From Betaproteobacteria bacterium (lineage in GTDB: Bacteria; Pseudomonadota; Gammaproteobacteria; Burkholderiales; SG8-39): a stretch of 12,584 nt of DNA. The stretch covers positions 1 through 12,584 of the forward strand of contig VBCT01000135.1 of the NCBI GenBank assembly GCA_005882235.1, in the 5' to 3' direction. A program made the position numbers and the translations under genes. Shown piece after piece: positions 1-7,160 of the stretch (the stretch's first letter is position 1; each line of letters opens with the position of its first letter). Under the pieces are notes generated by a model. It was not told the DNA's origin. It made no database searches and saw only the letters and a program-made list of their open reading frames with translations.

Positions 1-2
1 GC

Positions 3-152
3 ACCGCCTGGCATCCGGCGCAGCACACGCGCCAGCTGATGCTGATTCTCGAAACGTTGAATATCGAGCCGGATCGAAGGCTCAGCGCGGCGGACCTAGC
101 CGGGCTGCCCCTTCCGGACAAGGCTTGGGACGACGAAAAGGAGGCAGCATGA
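3..152 (+). CDS. DinB-like protein, C-terminal fragment (5' end outside window)
   Basis: An open frame enters from the left edge and gives 49 codons ending in TGA at 150-152. The visible part contains WHPAQHTRQL followed by LETLNIEPD and AGLPLPDKAW. This resembles the last helix and tail of small DinB/YfiT-type four-helix proteins, in which the late His is the third metal ligand. Only the C-terminus is present, so the substrate or role cannot be stated. Its TGA overlaps the ATG of the next gene (ATGA), so the two are probably translationally coupled. The family call is from recalled sequence resemblance. That this frame is coding is better supported: it overlaps a well-formed ribosome site, and no other frame here looks protein-like. 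Confidence 0.6.
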   Translation, partial: TAWHPAQHTRQLMLILETLNIEPDRRLSAADLAGLPLPDKAWDDEKEAA

Positions 153-1042
153 GAAGAACGATGGTGGCACTCGCGGCCGCGGCGCTGAGCTTCGGCGCTT
201 TCGCGCAGCAGCGCAATTTCGACGCCGTACAGATCAAGACCACCCAGGTCGCCCCCGGCATCTACATGCTGGAAGGCGAAGGCGGCAACATCGGCGTTTC
301 GGCGGGAGAGGACGGCGTCTACCTGATCGACGACCAGTTCGCGCCGCTCACGCCGAAGATCATGGCCGCGGTGAAGGCGATCTCCGACAAGCCGATCCGC
401 TTTCTCATGAACACTCACTGGCATGGCGACCATGTCGGGGGCAACGAGAATCTGGGCAAGGCCGGTGTCGTCATCATCGCGCACGACAACGTCTACAAAA
501 GGATGTCGGTCGGCGGCGCGATCCAGCTGCTCAAGCAGAATTACGCGCCCTATCCGAAGGCGGCCTTGCCCGCCGTCAGCTTCAGCCAGTCTGCGACCTT
601 CCATCTCAACGGCGACGACGTCACGTCGATCCACCTGCCGCCCGCGCATACCGACGGGGACTCGTTCGTTCGCTTCACCAGGGCGAACGTGATCCATTCG
701 GGCGATGTCTTCGCCGCCTACCGCTATCCCTTCATCGACGTCGAGAGCGGCGGCTCGGTCAAGGGCGTGCTGCGCGCGGTCGACCAGATGCTGCCCATGA
801 TCGACGACAACACCAAGGTGATCCCCGGCCACGGCGGAGTGTCATCCAAGAAGGACGTGCTCGCATACCGCAAGATGGTCTCGACGGCGATCTCCAAGAT
901 CGAGCCGATGGTGAAATCGGGCAGGACCCTGCAGCAGGTGATCGACGCGAAACCGCTGCGCGAGTTCGACGAGGAGTGGGGCAAGTTCAGGAAGCCCGAG
1001 GCCTTCGTCGAGATCGTCTACAACGGGCTTCGCAAGAAGTAG
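149..1042 (+). CDS. Secreted metallo-beta-lactamase-fold hydrolase
   Basis: A 297-residue protein with a complete MBL-fold zinc site: H90, H92, D94 and H95 in HWHGDH, H167 in PPAHTDGD, D186 in HSGDVF and H228 in IPGHGG. Residues 1-19 form a signal peptide (basic MRR, Ala/Leu-rich core, AFA cleavage site before QQ), so it should act in the periplasm. The NTHWHGDHVGGNE style is that of the broad B3-like/SoxH-like MBL group, which includes beta-lactamases, lactonases and other hydrolases; the substrate is not readable from sequence. The ATG at 149 is chosen because AAGGAGG (138-144) lies 4 nt upstream and the signal peptide begins there; an in-frame GTG/TTG-type extension to 125 would bury it. 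It overlaps the preceding DinB-like stop by 4 bp and converges on pcm. Confidence 0.9.
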   Translation: MRRTMVALAAAALSFGAFAQQRNFDAVQIKTTQVAPGIYMLEGEGGNIGVSAGEDGVYLIDDQFAPLTPKIMAAVKAISDKPIRFLMNTHWHGDHVGGNENLGKAGVVIIAHDNVYKRMSVGGAIQLLKQNYAPYPKAALPAVSFSQSATFHLNGDDVTSIHLPPAHTDGDSFVRFTRANVIHSGDVFAAYRYPFIDVESGGSVKGVLRAVDQMLPMIDDNTKVIPGHGGVSSKKDVLAYRKMVSTAISKIEPMVKSGRTLQQVIDAKPLREFDEEWGKFRKPEAFVEIVYNGLRKK

Positions 1043-1045
1043 AGA

Positions 1046-1059
1046 CCGGCAGCCGCCGG
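1046..1059. terminator. Possible hairpin between convergent MBL and pcm genes
   Basis: CCGGC (1046-1050) and GCCGG (1055-1059) can pair around a 4-nt loop in the 22-bp gap between two convergent stop codons. Neither strand has a T run after it, so this is not a canonical intrinsic terminator. Position is the main support. Confidence 0.25.
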
Positions 1060-1064
1060 AGGCG

Positions 1065-1751
1065 TCAGGCCGCGCCGGCGAAGTCGCTGCCTTCCTCGAG
1101 CTCGGAAAAGCGCACCGGCAGCACCTCCCGGGTGGCGAGCTTTCCGTCCGCGGATTTCTCCACGAGCATCAATTGCTGCTTGTCGGGAATTCCAGTCGGG
1201 ATCACCATCTTGCCGCCGGGCTTGAGCTGTGCAAGCAGCGGCGGCGGAATCAAGTCGGGCGCGGCGGTGACCACGATCTTGTCGAAAGGCGCGTGCTCGC
1301 TCCATCCATAGTAACCGTTGCCGATGCCGATCTCGATGTTGCCGTAACCGAGGCGCTGCAGCCTGCGTCGGGTATCAAGAGCGAGCTCCTCGATGAGCTC
1401 AATGCTGTAGACCTGATCCACCAGTTGCGAGAGGATTGCCGCCTGATAGCCTACCCCCGCGCCGACCTCGAGCGTCACGTCGTCCGGCTTCAGCTGAAGC
1501 AGATCGGTCATCAGCGCGACGATGAAAGGCTGCGAGATGGTCTTGCCGTAGCCGACCGGCAATGGCGAATTTATATAGGCGTAAGGCTGTAACTCCAGGG
1601 GCACGAATTCGTGGCGCGGGATCCTGCCCATCACCTCGATCACCCCGGAAGCGAACGCGGACTTGCCGAGCTGCGGTGTGAGGAATACAGCATCGGCAAC
1701 GATCTCAGCGATCATTTGTTGGCGCATCAGATCATGCTGTTGGTTCTCCAT
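1065..1751 (-). CDS. pcm: Protein-L-isoaspartate O-methyltransferase
   Basis: A 228-residue cytosolic methyltransferase that uses S-adenosylmethionine to methylate isoaspartyl residues in aged proteins, starting their repair. Family marks in order: LPVGYGKTISQPFIVA at residues 64-79, the conserved pre-SAM segment with the active-site Ser/Thr region; the SAM-binding motif LEVGAGVGYQAA at 94-105; FDKIVVTAAPDLIPPPLLAQL at 147-167, then KPGGKMVIPTG. Length is slightly above the roughly 210 of E. coli Pcm. The ATG at 1751 is preceded by AAAGGAG with a spacing of about 9; the frame is open further upstream but that sequence (Arg-rich) is not Pcm-like. It follows the HtrA-like gene on the same strand after 89 bp, so co-transcription is plausible. 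Confidence 0.9.
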   Translation of the reverse strand: MENQQHDLMRQQMIAEIVADAVFLTPQLGKSAFASGVIEVMGRIPRHEFVPLELQPYAYINSPLPVGYGKTISQPFIVALMTDLLQLKPDDVTLEVGAGVGYQAAILSQLVDQVYSIELIEELALDTRRRLQRLGYGNIEIGIGNGYYGWSEHAPFDKIVVTAAPDLIPPPLLAQLKPGGKMVIPTGIPDKQQLMLVEKSADGKLATREVLPVRFSELEEGSDFAGAA

Positions 1752-1840
1752 CGCACGGTGCTCCTTTGCCTGCGCACGGGCTTGGCCGGACGGACCTCGC
1801 ATCGATCTTTGGACCGATTCGAAGGATTGAGGTTGCCTAG

Positions 1841-2815
1841 TCAGTGCAAGGAGGGCTTCTTCAGAAGATCCTGACGGTCGGCCGAGGACACGCGAACTCG
1901 GGATACCGAGCCCTCGCGCACCAGAGTCATCGGAACCTCGACCCCTGCGGAGCCGGTGCTCCAGATTTTCCGGAACAGGTCGGCGAGCCCGCTGACCCGT
2001 CCGCTCGCGACCTCCATCACGATGTCGCCCACCTGTACACCGGCGCGTTCCGCGGGCCCGCCGCCCGCGAGCCCCGAAACCACGACATGCCCTTTGACTT
2101 CCGTCGCATAAAGGCCGAGCCAAGGGCGGGCGGGCCGCCGTGCTCGGCCGAGCTTCACCAGGTCCTCGAGGATCGGCTCTAGCAAGTCGATCGGTACGAT
2201 CATGTTGCCCTGCACGGTGCGGCCGCCCAATTCTTCCTGAACCATGAGCGAGCCTATCCCGAGGAGCCGCCCGCTTACGCTGATCAGCGCTGCGCCGCTC
2301 CAATGGGGATGCGCGGGGGTGGTGAAGAGCGCTTCATCCAGTACATACTCCCAGTAGCCGGCAAACTCCCGCCTCGCGATGAGCTTGGCCTTGAGCGCAT
2401 GCTTGCGGCCGCCGTGACCGGCGAGGACGACGTCGTCGCCGACGCGGCAGGAAGCTGCAGTGCCCCGTGAGAGCGCCGGCACGGCGAGCTTGCCAAGGGG
2501 CTGCACCAATCCGAAGCCGGTCGCCTGATCGTAGGCAAGCGGATGACCCGCGACCGCCGCACCCTTGTTCGTGTTCAACCAGATGGTCGTCGCTTCGGTG
2601 ATCAGATAGCCGATCGTGAGCACGAGTCCATCGTCGCGAATGACGACACCGTTGCCGATCCGCTCGGTACCCAGGATCCCGGCGGTAAAGGCGTCCTCCG
2701 GGACCTCGGAGCGTAAAAGCACCATCGAGTCGAGCGCTGCCTCCAGGTCGAAGCGCAACTCCTCGGCATTGGGCTGCATCTCGGGCGGAAACGCCCAGTT
2801 GCTCAGGTCAGCCAT
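1841..2815 (-). CDS. HtrA-like (S1C fold) PDZ protein lacking catalytic His and Asp
   Basis: A 324-residue protein with a trypsin-like region at about 45-215 and one PDZ domain at about 228-315 (GGPAERAGVQVGDIVMEV). Aligned by eye with HtrA: the motif around the catalytic His (LTNAHVV) reads LTIGYLI, so His becomes Y70; the Asp motif (DxxTDLAVL) reads DQATGFGLV, so Asp becomes G100; the Ser motif (GNSGGPL) reads HWSGAAL, keeping S173. With only Ser left it is probably a pseudoprotease, binding rather than cutting, or it works by another mechanism. There is no signal peptide, unlike DegP/DegQ, so it should be cytosolic. I recall similar proteins annotated as S1C serine protease in alpha- and betaproteobacteria, so this is likely a conserved variant family. 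ATG at 2815 matches the family's MADLSNWAFPPE-type start. It has a good promoter (2843-2872) and pcm downstream. Confidence 0.82.
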   Translation of the reverse strand: MADLSNWAFPPEMQPNAEELRFDLEAALDSMVLLRSEVPEDAFTAGILGTERIGNGVVIRDDGLVLTIGYLITEATTIWLNTNKGAAVAGHPLAYDQATGFGLVQPLGKLAVPALSRGTAASCRVGDDVVLAGHGGRKHALKAKLIARREFAGYWEYVLDEALFTTPAHPHWSGAALISVSGRLLGIGSLMVQEELGGRTVQGNMIVPIDLLEPILEDLVKLGRARRPARPWLGLYATEVKGHVVVSGLAGGGPAERAGVQVGDIVMEVASGRVSGLADLFRKIWSTGSAGVEVPMTLVREGSVSRVRVSSADRQDLLKKPSLH

Positions 2816-2842
2816 GGGGATTTCCCGCGAAATCTCGCCTTC

Positions 2843-2872
2843 ATTCTATGGCAGAGCCCGGCTTCGTGTCAG
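2843..2872 (-). promoter_or_regulatory. Sigma-70-type promoter for the HtrA-like gene
   Basis: Read on the minus strand: -35 CTGACA (2867-2872), 18-bp spacer, -10 TAGAAT (2843-2848), each 5/6 to consensus. The -10 ends 27 bp upstream of the ATG at 2815. Confidence 0.6.
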
Positions 2873-2919
2873 CTCCCGCGCGATAATTTCCCGGTACACT
2901 CTCCTCGTCAAGGACGGCC

Positions 2920-3912
2920 ATGAACATTCCCATCAGCATCGCGATGGCTTCCAATCCAAGGACCTGGCCGATTTTCGACGGTAGGGTGAAGCCGGACGGG
3001 ATCACGCTCATACCGAGCGCCGTGCACCCGTCGGAACTCTTCTGGCGACAGCTGCGCTTTGCCGATTTCGACGTCTCCGAGATGTCGTTTTCCTCGCTGA
3101 TCATGGCGAGATCGAAGGGCGATGACCGCTGGGTCGGTCTCCCGATTTTCACGACGAGAAAGTTTTTCCATGCGGAGATCCTGGTGAGAAGGGATTCCGG
3201 GATCGATCGGCCCGGCGATCTGAAGGGGCGGCGTGTCGGCGTTCCTGAATACCAGCAGACCGCTGCGCTGTGGACGCGGGGCGTGCTCGAGCATGAGTTC
3301 GGCGTTGCACCGAAGGACATGCAGTTCTGGATGGAGCGCACTCCGTCGCACAGCCACCGCGGCGCGATCGGCTTCTCGCCGCCGCCCGGGGTGACGATCA
3401 ACCAGATCCCGCCGGAGAAAAACATCGGATCGATGATGCTCTCGGGAGAACTCGAGGCGGCGATCCACTACATCGTGAATCCCAACCTCGTCGACCGGAG
3501 CACGGCGGACCTGTGGAACCACCCGGCGATCAAGCCGCTCTTTCCCGATCCGCTGGCCGAAGGTGTCCGCTACTACCGCAAGACCGGCATCTTTCCGATC
3601 AACCACGGAATGGTGATCCGTAAGGAAATCCTGGAAAAGCACCCCTGGATCGTCCTGAATCTCTACAAGGCGTTCGAGCGCGCGAATGAAATCGCGAACC
3701 GCGAGCGCCTGGAGCACGCCGAGTATCACCGCGCGGCAGGACTGTTATCGGGCGAAGCGAAGGACGCGCTGGCCGTGCAGCTCGTGCAGCACGGCATCAA
3801 AGCCAACCGCAAGGTGCTCGAAACCGCCGCGAGCTATTCGCACGAACAGGGGCTGACTTCGCGGCCGATCGCGCTCGAAGAGGCGTTTGCCGCGAGCGCG
3901 ATGGAACAGTGA
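2920..3912 (+). CDS. Type-2 periplasmic-binding-fold protein, 4,5-dihydroxyphthalate decarboxylase-like
   Basis: A 330-residue protein whose features match the group annotated as 4,5-dihydroxyphthalate decarboxylase or ABC substrate-binding-like: SGRV-like FDGRVKPDGITL near residue 20, FDVSEMSFSSLIMA at about 50, GLPIFTTRKFFHAEILVRR at about 77, and DLKGRRVGVPEYQQTAALW at about 103. The last element is the typical hinge/lobe segment of the fold. No signal peptide or lipobox is visible, and no ABC permease or ATPase is near, so a cytosolic enzyme is more likely than a transporter subunit. The specific phthalate activity is not shown by the sequence. ATG at 2920 has AAGGA (2910-2914) 5 nt upstream. 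It is divergent from the HtrA-like gene and ends 7 bp from the convergent ThDP beta subunit. Confidence 0.75.
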   Translation: MNIPISIAMASNPRTWPIFDGRVKPDGITLIPSAVHPSELFWRQLRFADFDVSEMSFSSLIMARSKGDDRWVGLPIFTTRKFFHAEILVRRDSGIDRPGDLKGRRVGVPEYQQTAALWTRGVLEHEFGVAPKDMQFWMERTPSHSHRGAIGFSPPPGVTINQIPPEKNIGSMMLSGELEAAIHYIVNPNLVDRSTADLWNHPAIKPLFPDPLAEGVRYYRKTGIFPINHGMVIRKEILEKHPWIVLNLYKAFERANEIANRERLEHAEYHRAAGLLSGEAKDALAVQLVQHGIKANRKVLETAASYSHEQGLTSRPIALEEAFAASAMEQ

Positions 3913-3919
3913 AAAACCG

Positions 3920-4495
3920 CTACTGCGCTCCGAGCAGCGCTTCGCGGAATCGATGCTTCAGATCGGCACCGTCCCGCGGCGGCAGGACGAGCGGCAGTGC
4001 GTCGGCCTTGACCTTTACCTGAAAGAAAAGCGGACCCTTGCCCCGGTAGATTCCCGAGCGCACGTCCGAAACTTCGGCGTTTCTTCGGATGATTCGGGCG
4101 GTGGCAAACCCGCACGCGCGGGCGACCGCAGCGAGATCGGTTCCGTAAGCCGTATGCGTTTTTTGCATGCCGGTTTCCCCGTAGCGCTCGTTGTCGAGCA
4201 CCACGACCGCGAGGTTGCCCGGGCGCTGCGCACCGATGGTGGCGAGGCTCCCCAAACCCATCAGCATCTCGCCATCCCCGGTGACGACGAGTACGCGTCG
4301 CCCGGGCTGCGCGAGCGCAAGGCCCAGACCGATCATGCACGCCGACCCCATCGCGCCCCATAGAGGAAAAGTGAACGGATGATCGCCCGCAGCGGCACAA
4401 TCCCAAGCCGGGGCGCCGAGTCCGGCGACGACCAGCAGCCCGTCGCGCCGCTTCAGCAGCGAAGCCACGACCTCGCGGCGATTGAGCGCCTTCAC
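3920..4495 (-). CDS. ThDP-dependent decarboxylase, beta (PP-domain) subunit, sulfopyruvate/phosphonopyruvate decarboxylase-like
   Basis: A 191-residue subunit carrying the diphosphate-binding domain of a split thiamine-diphosphate enzyme. The ThDP/Mg motif starts at GDGEMLMGLGSLATIG (residues 73-88) and closes at LDNERYGETGMQ (100-111); D74 and N102 would bind the metal. An earlier segment, PLWGAMGSACMIGLGLALAQPGR, is the usual lead-in. This matches ComE and the C-terminal half of phosphonopyruvate decarboxylase; these remove CO2 from 2-oxo acids with a 3-sulfo or 3-phosphono group, but the substrate here is unknown. It starts with GTG at 4495, sharing GTGA with the alpha stop; GAGG lies upstream. 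Needs the alpha subunit for a complete active site. Confidence 0.82.
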   Translation of the reverse strand: MKALNRREVVASLLKRRDGLLVVAGLGAPAWDCAAAGDHPFTFPLWGAMGSACMIGLGLALAQPGRRVLVVTGDGEMLMGLGSLATIGAQRPGNLAVVVLDNERYGETGMQKTHTAYGTDLAAVARACGFATARIIRRNAEVSDVRSGIYRGKGPLFFQVKVKADALPLVLPPRDGADLKHRFREALLGAQ

Positions 4496-5046
4496 CGTTT
4501 TTCCTCGAAGGATTTCACGCCGATCAGCTGCTGCGAGATAAGGAGCGCCACTGCGCTTTGTTCTTCGAAAGCGACCTTCGCCGCACTATTTGCAACCGCG
4601 CTCGCCTCTTCGGCGCGCCCCAGGCGCAGCGTGCGCACGCCACTCAGGCGCAGCGCTTCCGGCGTCGCCTGACCCATGGGAACCTGCCAGGGATTGCGCT
4701 CGCCCGCCTCGCCGCGCATGGTGACCAGCATCAGCAGGGGAAAGGCGCAGGTCGCAGCGAGGGTAAGCGCGTTCGCGCAATTGCCTACCCCGCTCGACTG
4801 CATGAGAAGCGCGGCGCGCTCTCCGCCAAGCCAGGCGCCCGCCGCGAGGCCGATGCCTTCCTCCTCGGTGGTGAGCGGAACGACCGTCATGCTCTGGTCC
4901 GCGTGGCAGAGCTCGATCAGGCGCTTGTGGCCCGCATCGGGCACGTAGGACACCTGCCGCACGCGCTGCGATTTGAGCGCGCTATGAATCGCCGCGGGCC
5001 AGTCGATGACCTCGACAGGACGCGTTTTCGATGTTCTCCCCCGCAC
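4492..5046 (-). CDS. ThDP-dependent decarboxylase, alpha (PYR-domain) subunit, sulfopyruvate/phosphonopyruvate decarboxylase-like
   Basis: A 184-residue subunit with the pyrimidine-binding domain of the split ThDP enzyme. Key segment: PLTTEEEGIGLAAGAWLGG (about residues 57-75), which holds the Glu that activates the cofactor, then ALLMQSSGVGNCANAL (79-94) and RGEAGERNPWQVPMGQATPE (111-130). This order is characteristic of ComD and the N-terminal half of phosphonopyruvate decarboxylase. GTG at 5046 is chosen because GGAGGG (5050-5055) sits just upstream and the family begins near WPAAIHSAL; the frame stays open far upstream but overlaps lysR with unrelated sequence. It begins 11 bp after the lysR stop and overlaps the beta gene by 4 bp, so lysR-alpha-beta is likely one transcript. 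Confidence 0.82.
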   Translation of the reverse strand: MRGRTSKTRPVEVIDWPAAIHSALKSQRVRQVSYVPDAGHKRLIELCHADQSMTVVPLTTEEEGIGLAAGAWLGGERAALLMQSSGVGNCANALTLAATCAFPLLMLVTMRGEAGERNPWQVPMGQATPEALRLSGVRTLRLGRAEEASAVANSAAKVAFEEQSAVALLISQQLIGVKSFEEKR

Positions 5047-5057
5047 GTTCCCTCCGA

Positions 5058-5954
5058 TCAGGCAAGCGACGCCGCGACTCGAAAATTTCGTGCTTTCCTG
5101 AAATCGGCGAGTTGGTCGCGAAAAGCCCGCAAGGGAGAGGACGCTTCGCCCCGGCGCCACACAAAGGACGTGGTCACCTTGCGTTGACTCGTCGCCAGCC
5201 GGTAGACCGAAACGTCTCGAGCTCCGCGGATCGTCTCCAACACTGATCGTGGTGCGAGCGCGATGCCGGTGCCGGAGGCGACACAAGCGATTATGGCGTG
5301 GTAGGAGCTCAGCTCCAGGACTCTGCTCGGTGCGATTCCGCCCCCTGCGAGCCAGGCTTGAAGGCGGCGCCGGTACGCGCACCCCGAGGGAAACGCGATC
5401 ATGGTATCCGTACGCACGTCCTGCGCTCGCCGGATCCTCGCATGCGAGCGCGGCGCGACCACGACCAATTCCTCGAGGAACACCGGGATGGATTCTACCT
5501 GGGCCGCTGAGTCGCACTCGGCGACAAAGGCCGCTTCCAGCTTGCGGCCGAGCACCGCCTCCACCAGCGAGTCGGTCGTGCCCGTCGCAAGCTCCACCCG
5601 TACTGCCGGGTATCTCTGGTGGTAACGGGACAGGAGCGGTGGCAGGCGGCTCGCCGCGGTGCTCTCCAGCGTGCCGATGCGCAGCACCCCGCGCGGCGCA
5701 TCGCCGCGTACGGCGCTTCGCGCCTGCTCGGAGATTTTCAGAAGCTGATCCACGTAGCCGAGAAACAGCTCCCCCGCAGGAGAAAGAAACAGGCGGCGTT
5801 TTTCTCTCACGAACAGCGGCGTTCCGAGCGAAGCCTCCAATTGCTGAATCCGCGTGCTCACATTGGACTGCACTCGATGCAGTTTCCGTGCGGCCGGGCT
5901 GATACCGCCCTCGTCGACAACGGCCTTGAACACCTGCAGGGCGGCAAAATCCAT
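5058..5954 (-). CDS. LysR-family transcriptional regulator
   Basis: A 298-residue LysR protein. The N-terminal winged helix-turn-helix is plain: FAALQVFKAVVDEGGISPAARKL then VQSNVSTRIQQLE and LGTPLFVREKRRLFLSPAGE (residues 3-62). The rest is the two-lobed effector domain, with GVLRIGTLESTAASRLPPLL (about 90-110) at its start. ATG at 5954 has GGAG about 5 nt upstream and matches the family's start at MDFAALQVF; longer in-frame starts at 5993 and 6014 add non-LysR residues and would run over the promoter. It is divergent from the nitronate monooxygenase gene and 11 bp ahead of the ThDP alpha subunit, so either or both may be targets. The effector cannot be inferred. Confidence 0.92.
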   Translation of the reverse strand: MDFAALQVFKAVVDEGGISPAARKLHRVQSNVSTRIQQLEASLGTPLFVREKRRLFLSPAGELFLGYVDQLLKISEQARSAVRGDAPRGVLRIGTLESTAASRLPPLLSRYHQRYPAVRVELATGTTDSLVEAVLGRKLEAAFVAECDSAAQVESIPVFLEELVVVAPRSHARIRRAQDVRTDTMIAFPSGCAYRRRLQAWLAGGGIAPSRVLELSSYHAIIACVASGTGIALAPRSVLETIRGARDVSVYRLATSQRKVTTSFVWRRGEASSPLRAFRDQLADFRKARNFRVAASLA

Positions 5955-5972
5955 GCTTCTCCAATCGAGAAC

Positions 5973-5991
5973 GAATCGTTCATTATTATTC
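5973..5991. promoter_or_regulatory. LysR-type dyad, GAAT-N11-ATTC
   Basis: GAATCGTTCATTATTATTC has matching ends GAAT and ATTC with 11 bp between, the T-N11-A arrangement typical of LysR-regulator sites. It is in an AT-rich patch of the lysR/nmo spacer, which stands out from the GC-rich surroundings. Confidence 0.45.
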
Positions 5992-6014
5992 ATTTGCCGG
6001 GATGGTTGAGTCAA
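5985..6014 (-). promoter_or_regulatory. Promoter for lysR / ThDP decarboxylase unit
   Basis: Minus strand: -35 TTGACT (6009-6014), 18-bp spacer, -10 AATAAT (5985-5990), each 5/6 to consensus. The -35 lies within the palindrome at 6005-6015 and the -10 within the dyad at 5973-5991, so a protein bound at either site could block transcription. Confidence 0.6.
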
Positions 6015-6015
6015 C
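6005..6015. promoter_or_regulatory. Palindrome GTTGAGTCAAC in lysR/nmo spacer
   Basis: GTTGA and TCAAC are perfect inverted repeats about a central G. It covers the lysR -35 and lies about 42 bp before the nmo start, a natural place for a regulator site acting on both genes. Confidence 0.4.
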
Positions 6016-6056
6016 TTAACTTAGCCGCTTGCGACGAGCTTTGTCCGGAGGTGCCC

Positions 6057-7160
6057 GTGCCATTGAAAAACGAGTTGATGCGGCGTTTGAAAATGATCCA
6101 TCCGGTCATCCAGGCGCCGCTCGCGGGCGGCGGGGACACGCCGGAGCTGGTCGCCGCCGTCGGTGAAGCCGGCGGCTTGGGGTTCATCGGCGGGGCCTAT
6201 CTGACGCCGCAACAGATTCTCGAGGCGGCACGGGCGGTGCGCACGCGCACCGCCCGGCCGTTCGGAATCAGCCTCTTCGCGCCGCAACCCGTGCCCGACG
6301 CGCCGAAAGATCCGCGCCGGGCTCTGGAATGCGTCGCGCCCTTCTACGCGGAGCTCGAGCTGCCGCCGCCGCAGGCGCCCGCTCTCGCCGCCGACTCGTT
6401 CGGCGAGCAGCTCGCTGCGGCGCTGGATGGCGGCGCGTCGGTTTTCAGCTTCACCTTCGGCATTCTGCCCGCAACCGCAATCGAAGCCGTCAAGGCTCGC
6501 GGCATGTTTCTGGTCGGTACCGCGACGACCGTCGATGAAGCGGTAGCGCTCGAAAAAGCCGGCGTTGATGCAGTGGTCACACAGGGCGCCGAGGCGGGCG
6601 GTCATCGGGGGAGTTTCGCCGCCGAATTCGAGGCGGCGATGGTGGGAACGATCTCCCTCGTGCCCCAGGTGGTCGACGCCGTGCGCATCCCCGTGATCGC
6701 CTCGGGCGGCATCATGGACGGTCGCGGCATCGCTGCGGCGCTCGCTCTGGGTGCGCAGGCCGTGCAGATGGGAACGGCTTTTCTCGTTTGCGACGAATCC
6801 GGCGTTCCGGACGCCTACAAGGAAGCGATCCTCAGGGCGCGCGAGCACGAAACGCGACTCACGCGCGTCTTCTCCGGGCGCCCGGCGCGGGGCATCGTCA
6901 ACCGGTTCATGACCGAAGTCGAGCGCAATGCCGCCCCCGACGCCGTCCTTCCGTTCCCGTTCCAGAACGCGTTGACGCGGCCGCTGCGCAGCGCGGCAGC
7001 CAGGGGGGGACGCGCGGAATTTCCGGATGGCGCGCCGCCAGCCGGCCGCCCAGTTCATCTCGCGGCTCGCGCGAGAGACCGACGCAGCCATTCGCCGGCT
7101 GGCGGTATGATTACGAGCTCCTGCGTAACGCCCACCGTCTGCAAGGAGAAACCGGCATGA
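6057..7160 (+). CDS. Nitronate monooxygenase-like flavoprotein, 3' end out of frame
   Basis: An FMN enzyme of the nitronate monooxygenase / 2-nitropropane dioxygenase family, TIM-barrel fold. Seen: MIHPVIQAPLAGGGDTPELVAAV (start of barrel, substrate-side residues), GLGFIGGAYLTP, VVTQGAEAGGHRG with H173 (the usual catalytic-loop His), IPVIASGGIMDGRG and ALGAQAVQMGTAFL (FMN phosphate site). GTG at 6057 has GGAGG (6047-6051) 5 nt upstream. The frame as written gives 367 residues and ends at 7160, overlapping the GST ATG by 4 bp. However, the expected tail (ARRQPAAQFISRL, then ARETDAAIRRLAV) lies in the +1 frame, ending with TGA at 7108-7110. A frame change between about 7003 and 7040, near seven G at 7003-7009, is therefore likely; the intact protein would be about 350 residues. 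Confidence 0.85.
   Translation: MPLKNELMRRLKMIHPVIQAPLAGGGDTPELVAAVGEAGGLGFIGGAYLTPQQILEAARAVRTRTARPFGISLFAPQPVPDAPKDPRRALECVAPFYAELELPPPQAPALAADSFGEQLAAALDGGASVFSFTFGILPATAIEAVKARGMFLVGTATTVDEAVALEKAGVDAVVTQGAEAGGHRGSFAAEFEAAMVGTISLVPQVVDAVRIPVIASGGIMDGRGIAAALALGAQAVQMGTAFLVCDESGVPDAYKEAILRAREHETRLTRVFSGRPARGIVNRFMTEVERNAAPDAVLPFPFQNALTRPLRSAAARGGRAEFPDGAPPAGRPVHLAARARDRRSHSPAGGMITSSCVTPTVCKEKPA

Noticed and set aside
1752..2303. Upstream extension of the pcm frame (to 412 residues)
   Set aside because: It lies over the HtrA-like gene, is low-complexity Arg/Gly/Ala sequence, and Pcm begins normally at ATG 1751.
2908..3729. 273-residue open frame on the minus strand
   Set aside because: It is an Arg/Asp-rich shadow opposite the whole SBP-like gene, with no recognisable motif or ribosome site.
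5047..5964. Long upstream extension of the ThDP alpha-subunit frame (to 490 residues)
   Set aside because: It covers lysR in another frame with Arg/Ala/Gly-rich sequence. GTG 5046 has a strong ribosome site and gives the normal subunit length, so no fusion is claimed.
6021..7091. 356-residue open frame on the minus strand
   Set aside because: Antisense to the nitronate monooxygenase; composition is Arg/Gly-rich and without family marks, as expected for GC-rich shadow frames.
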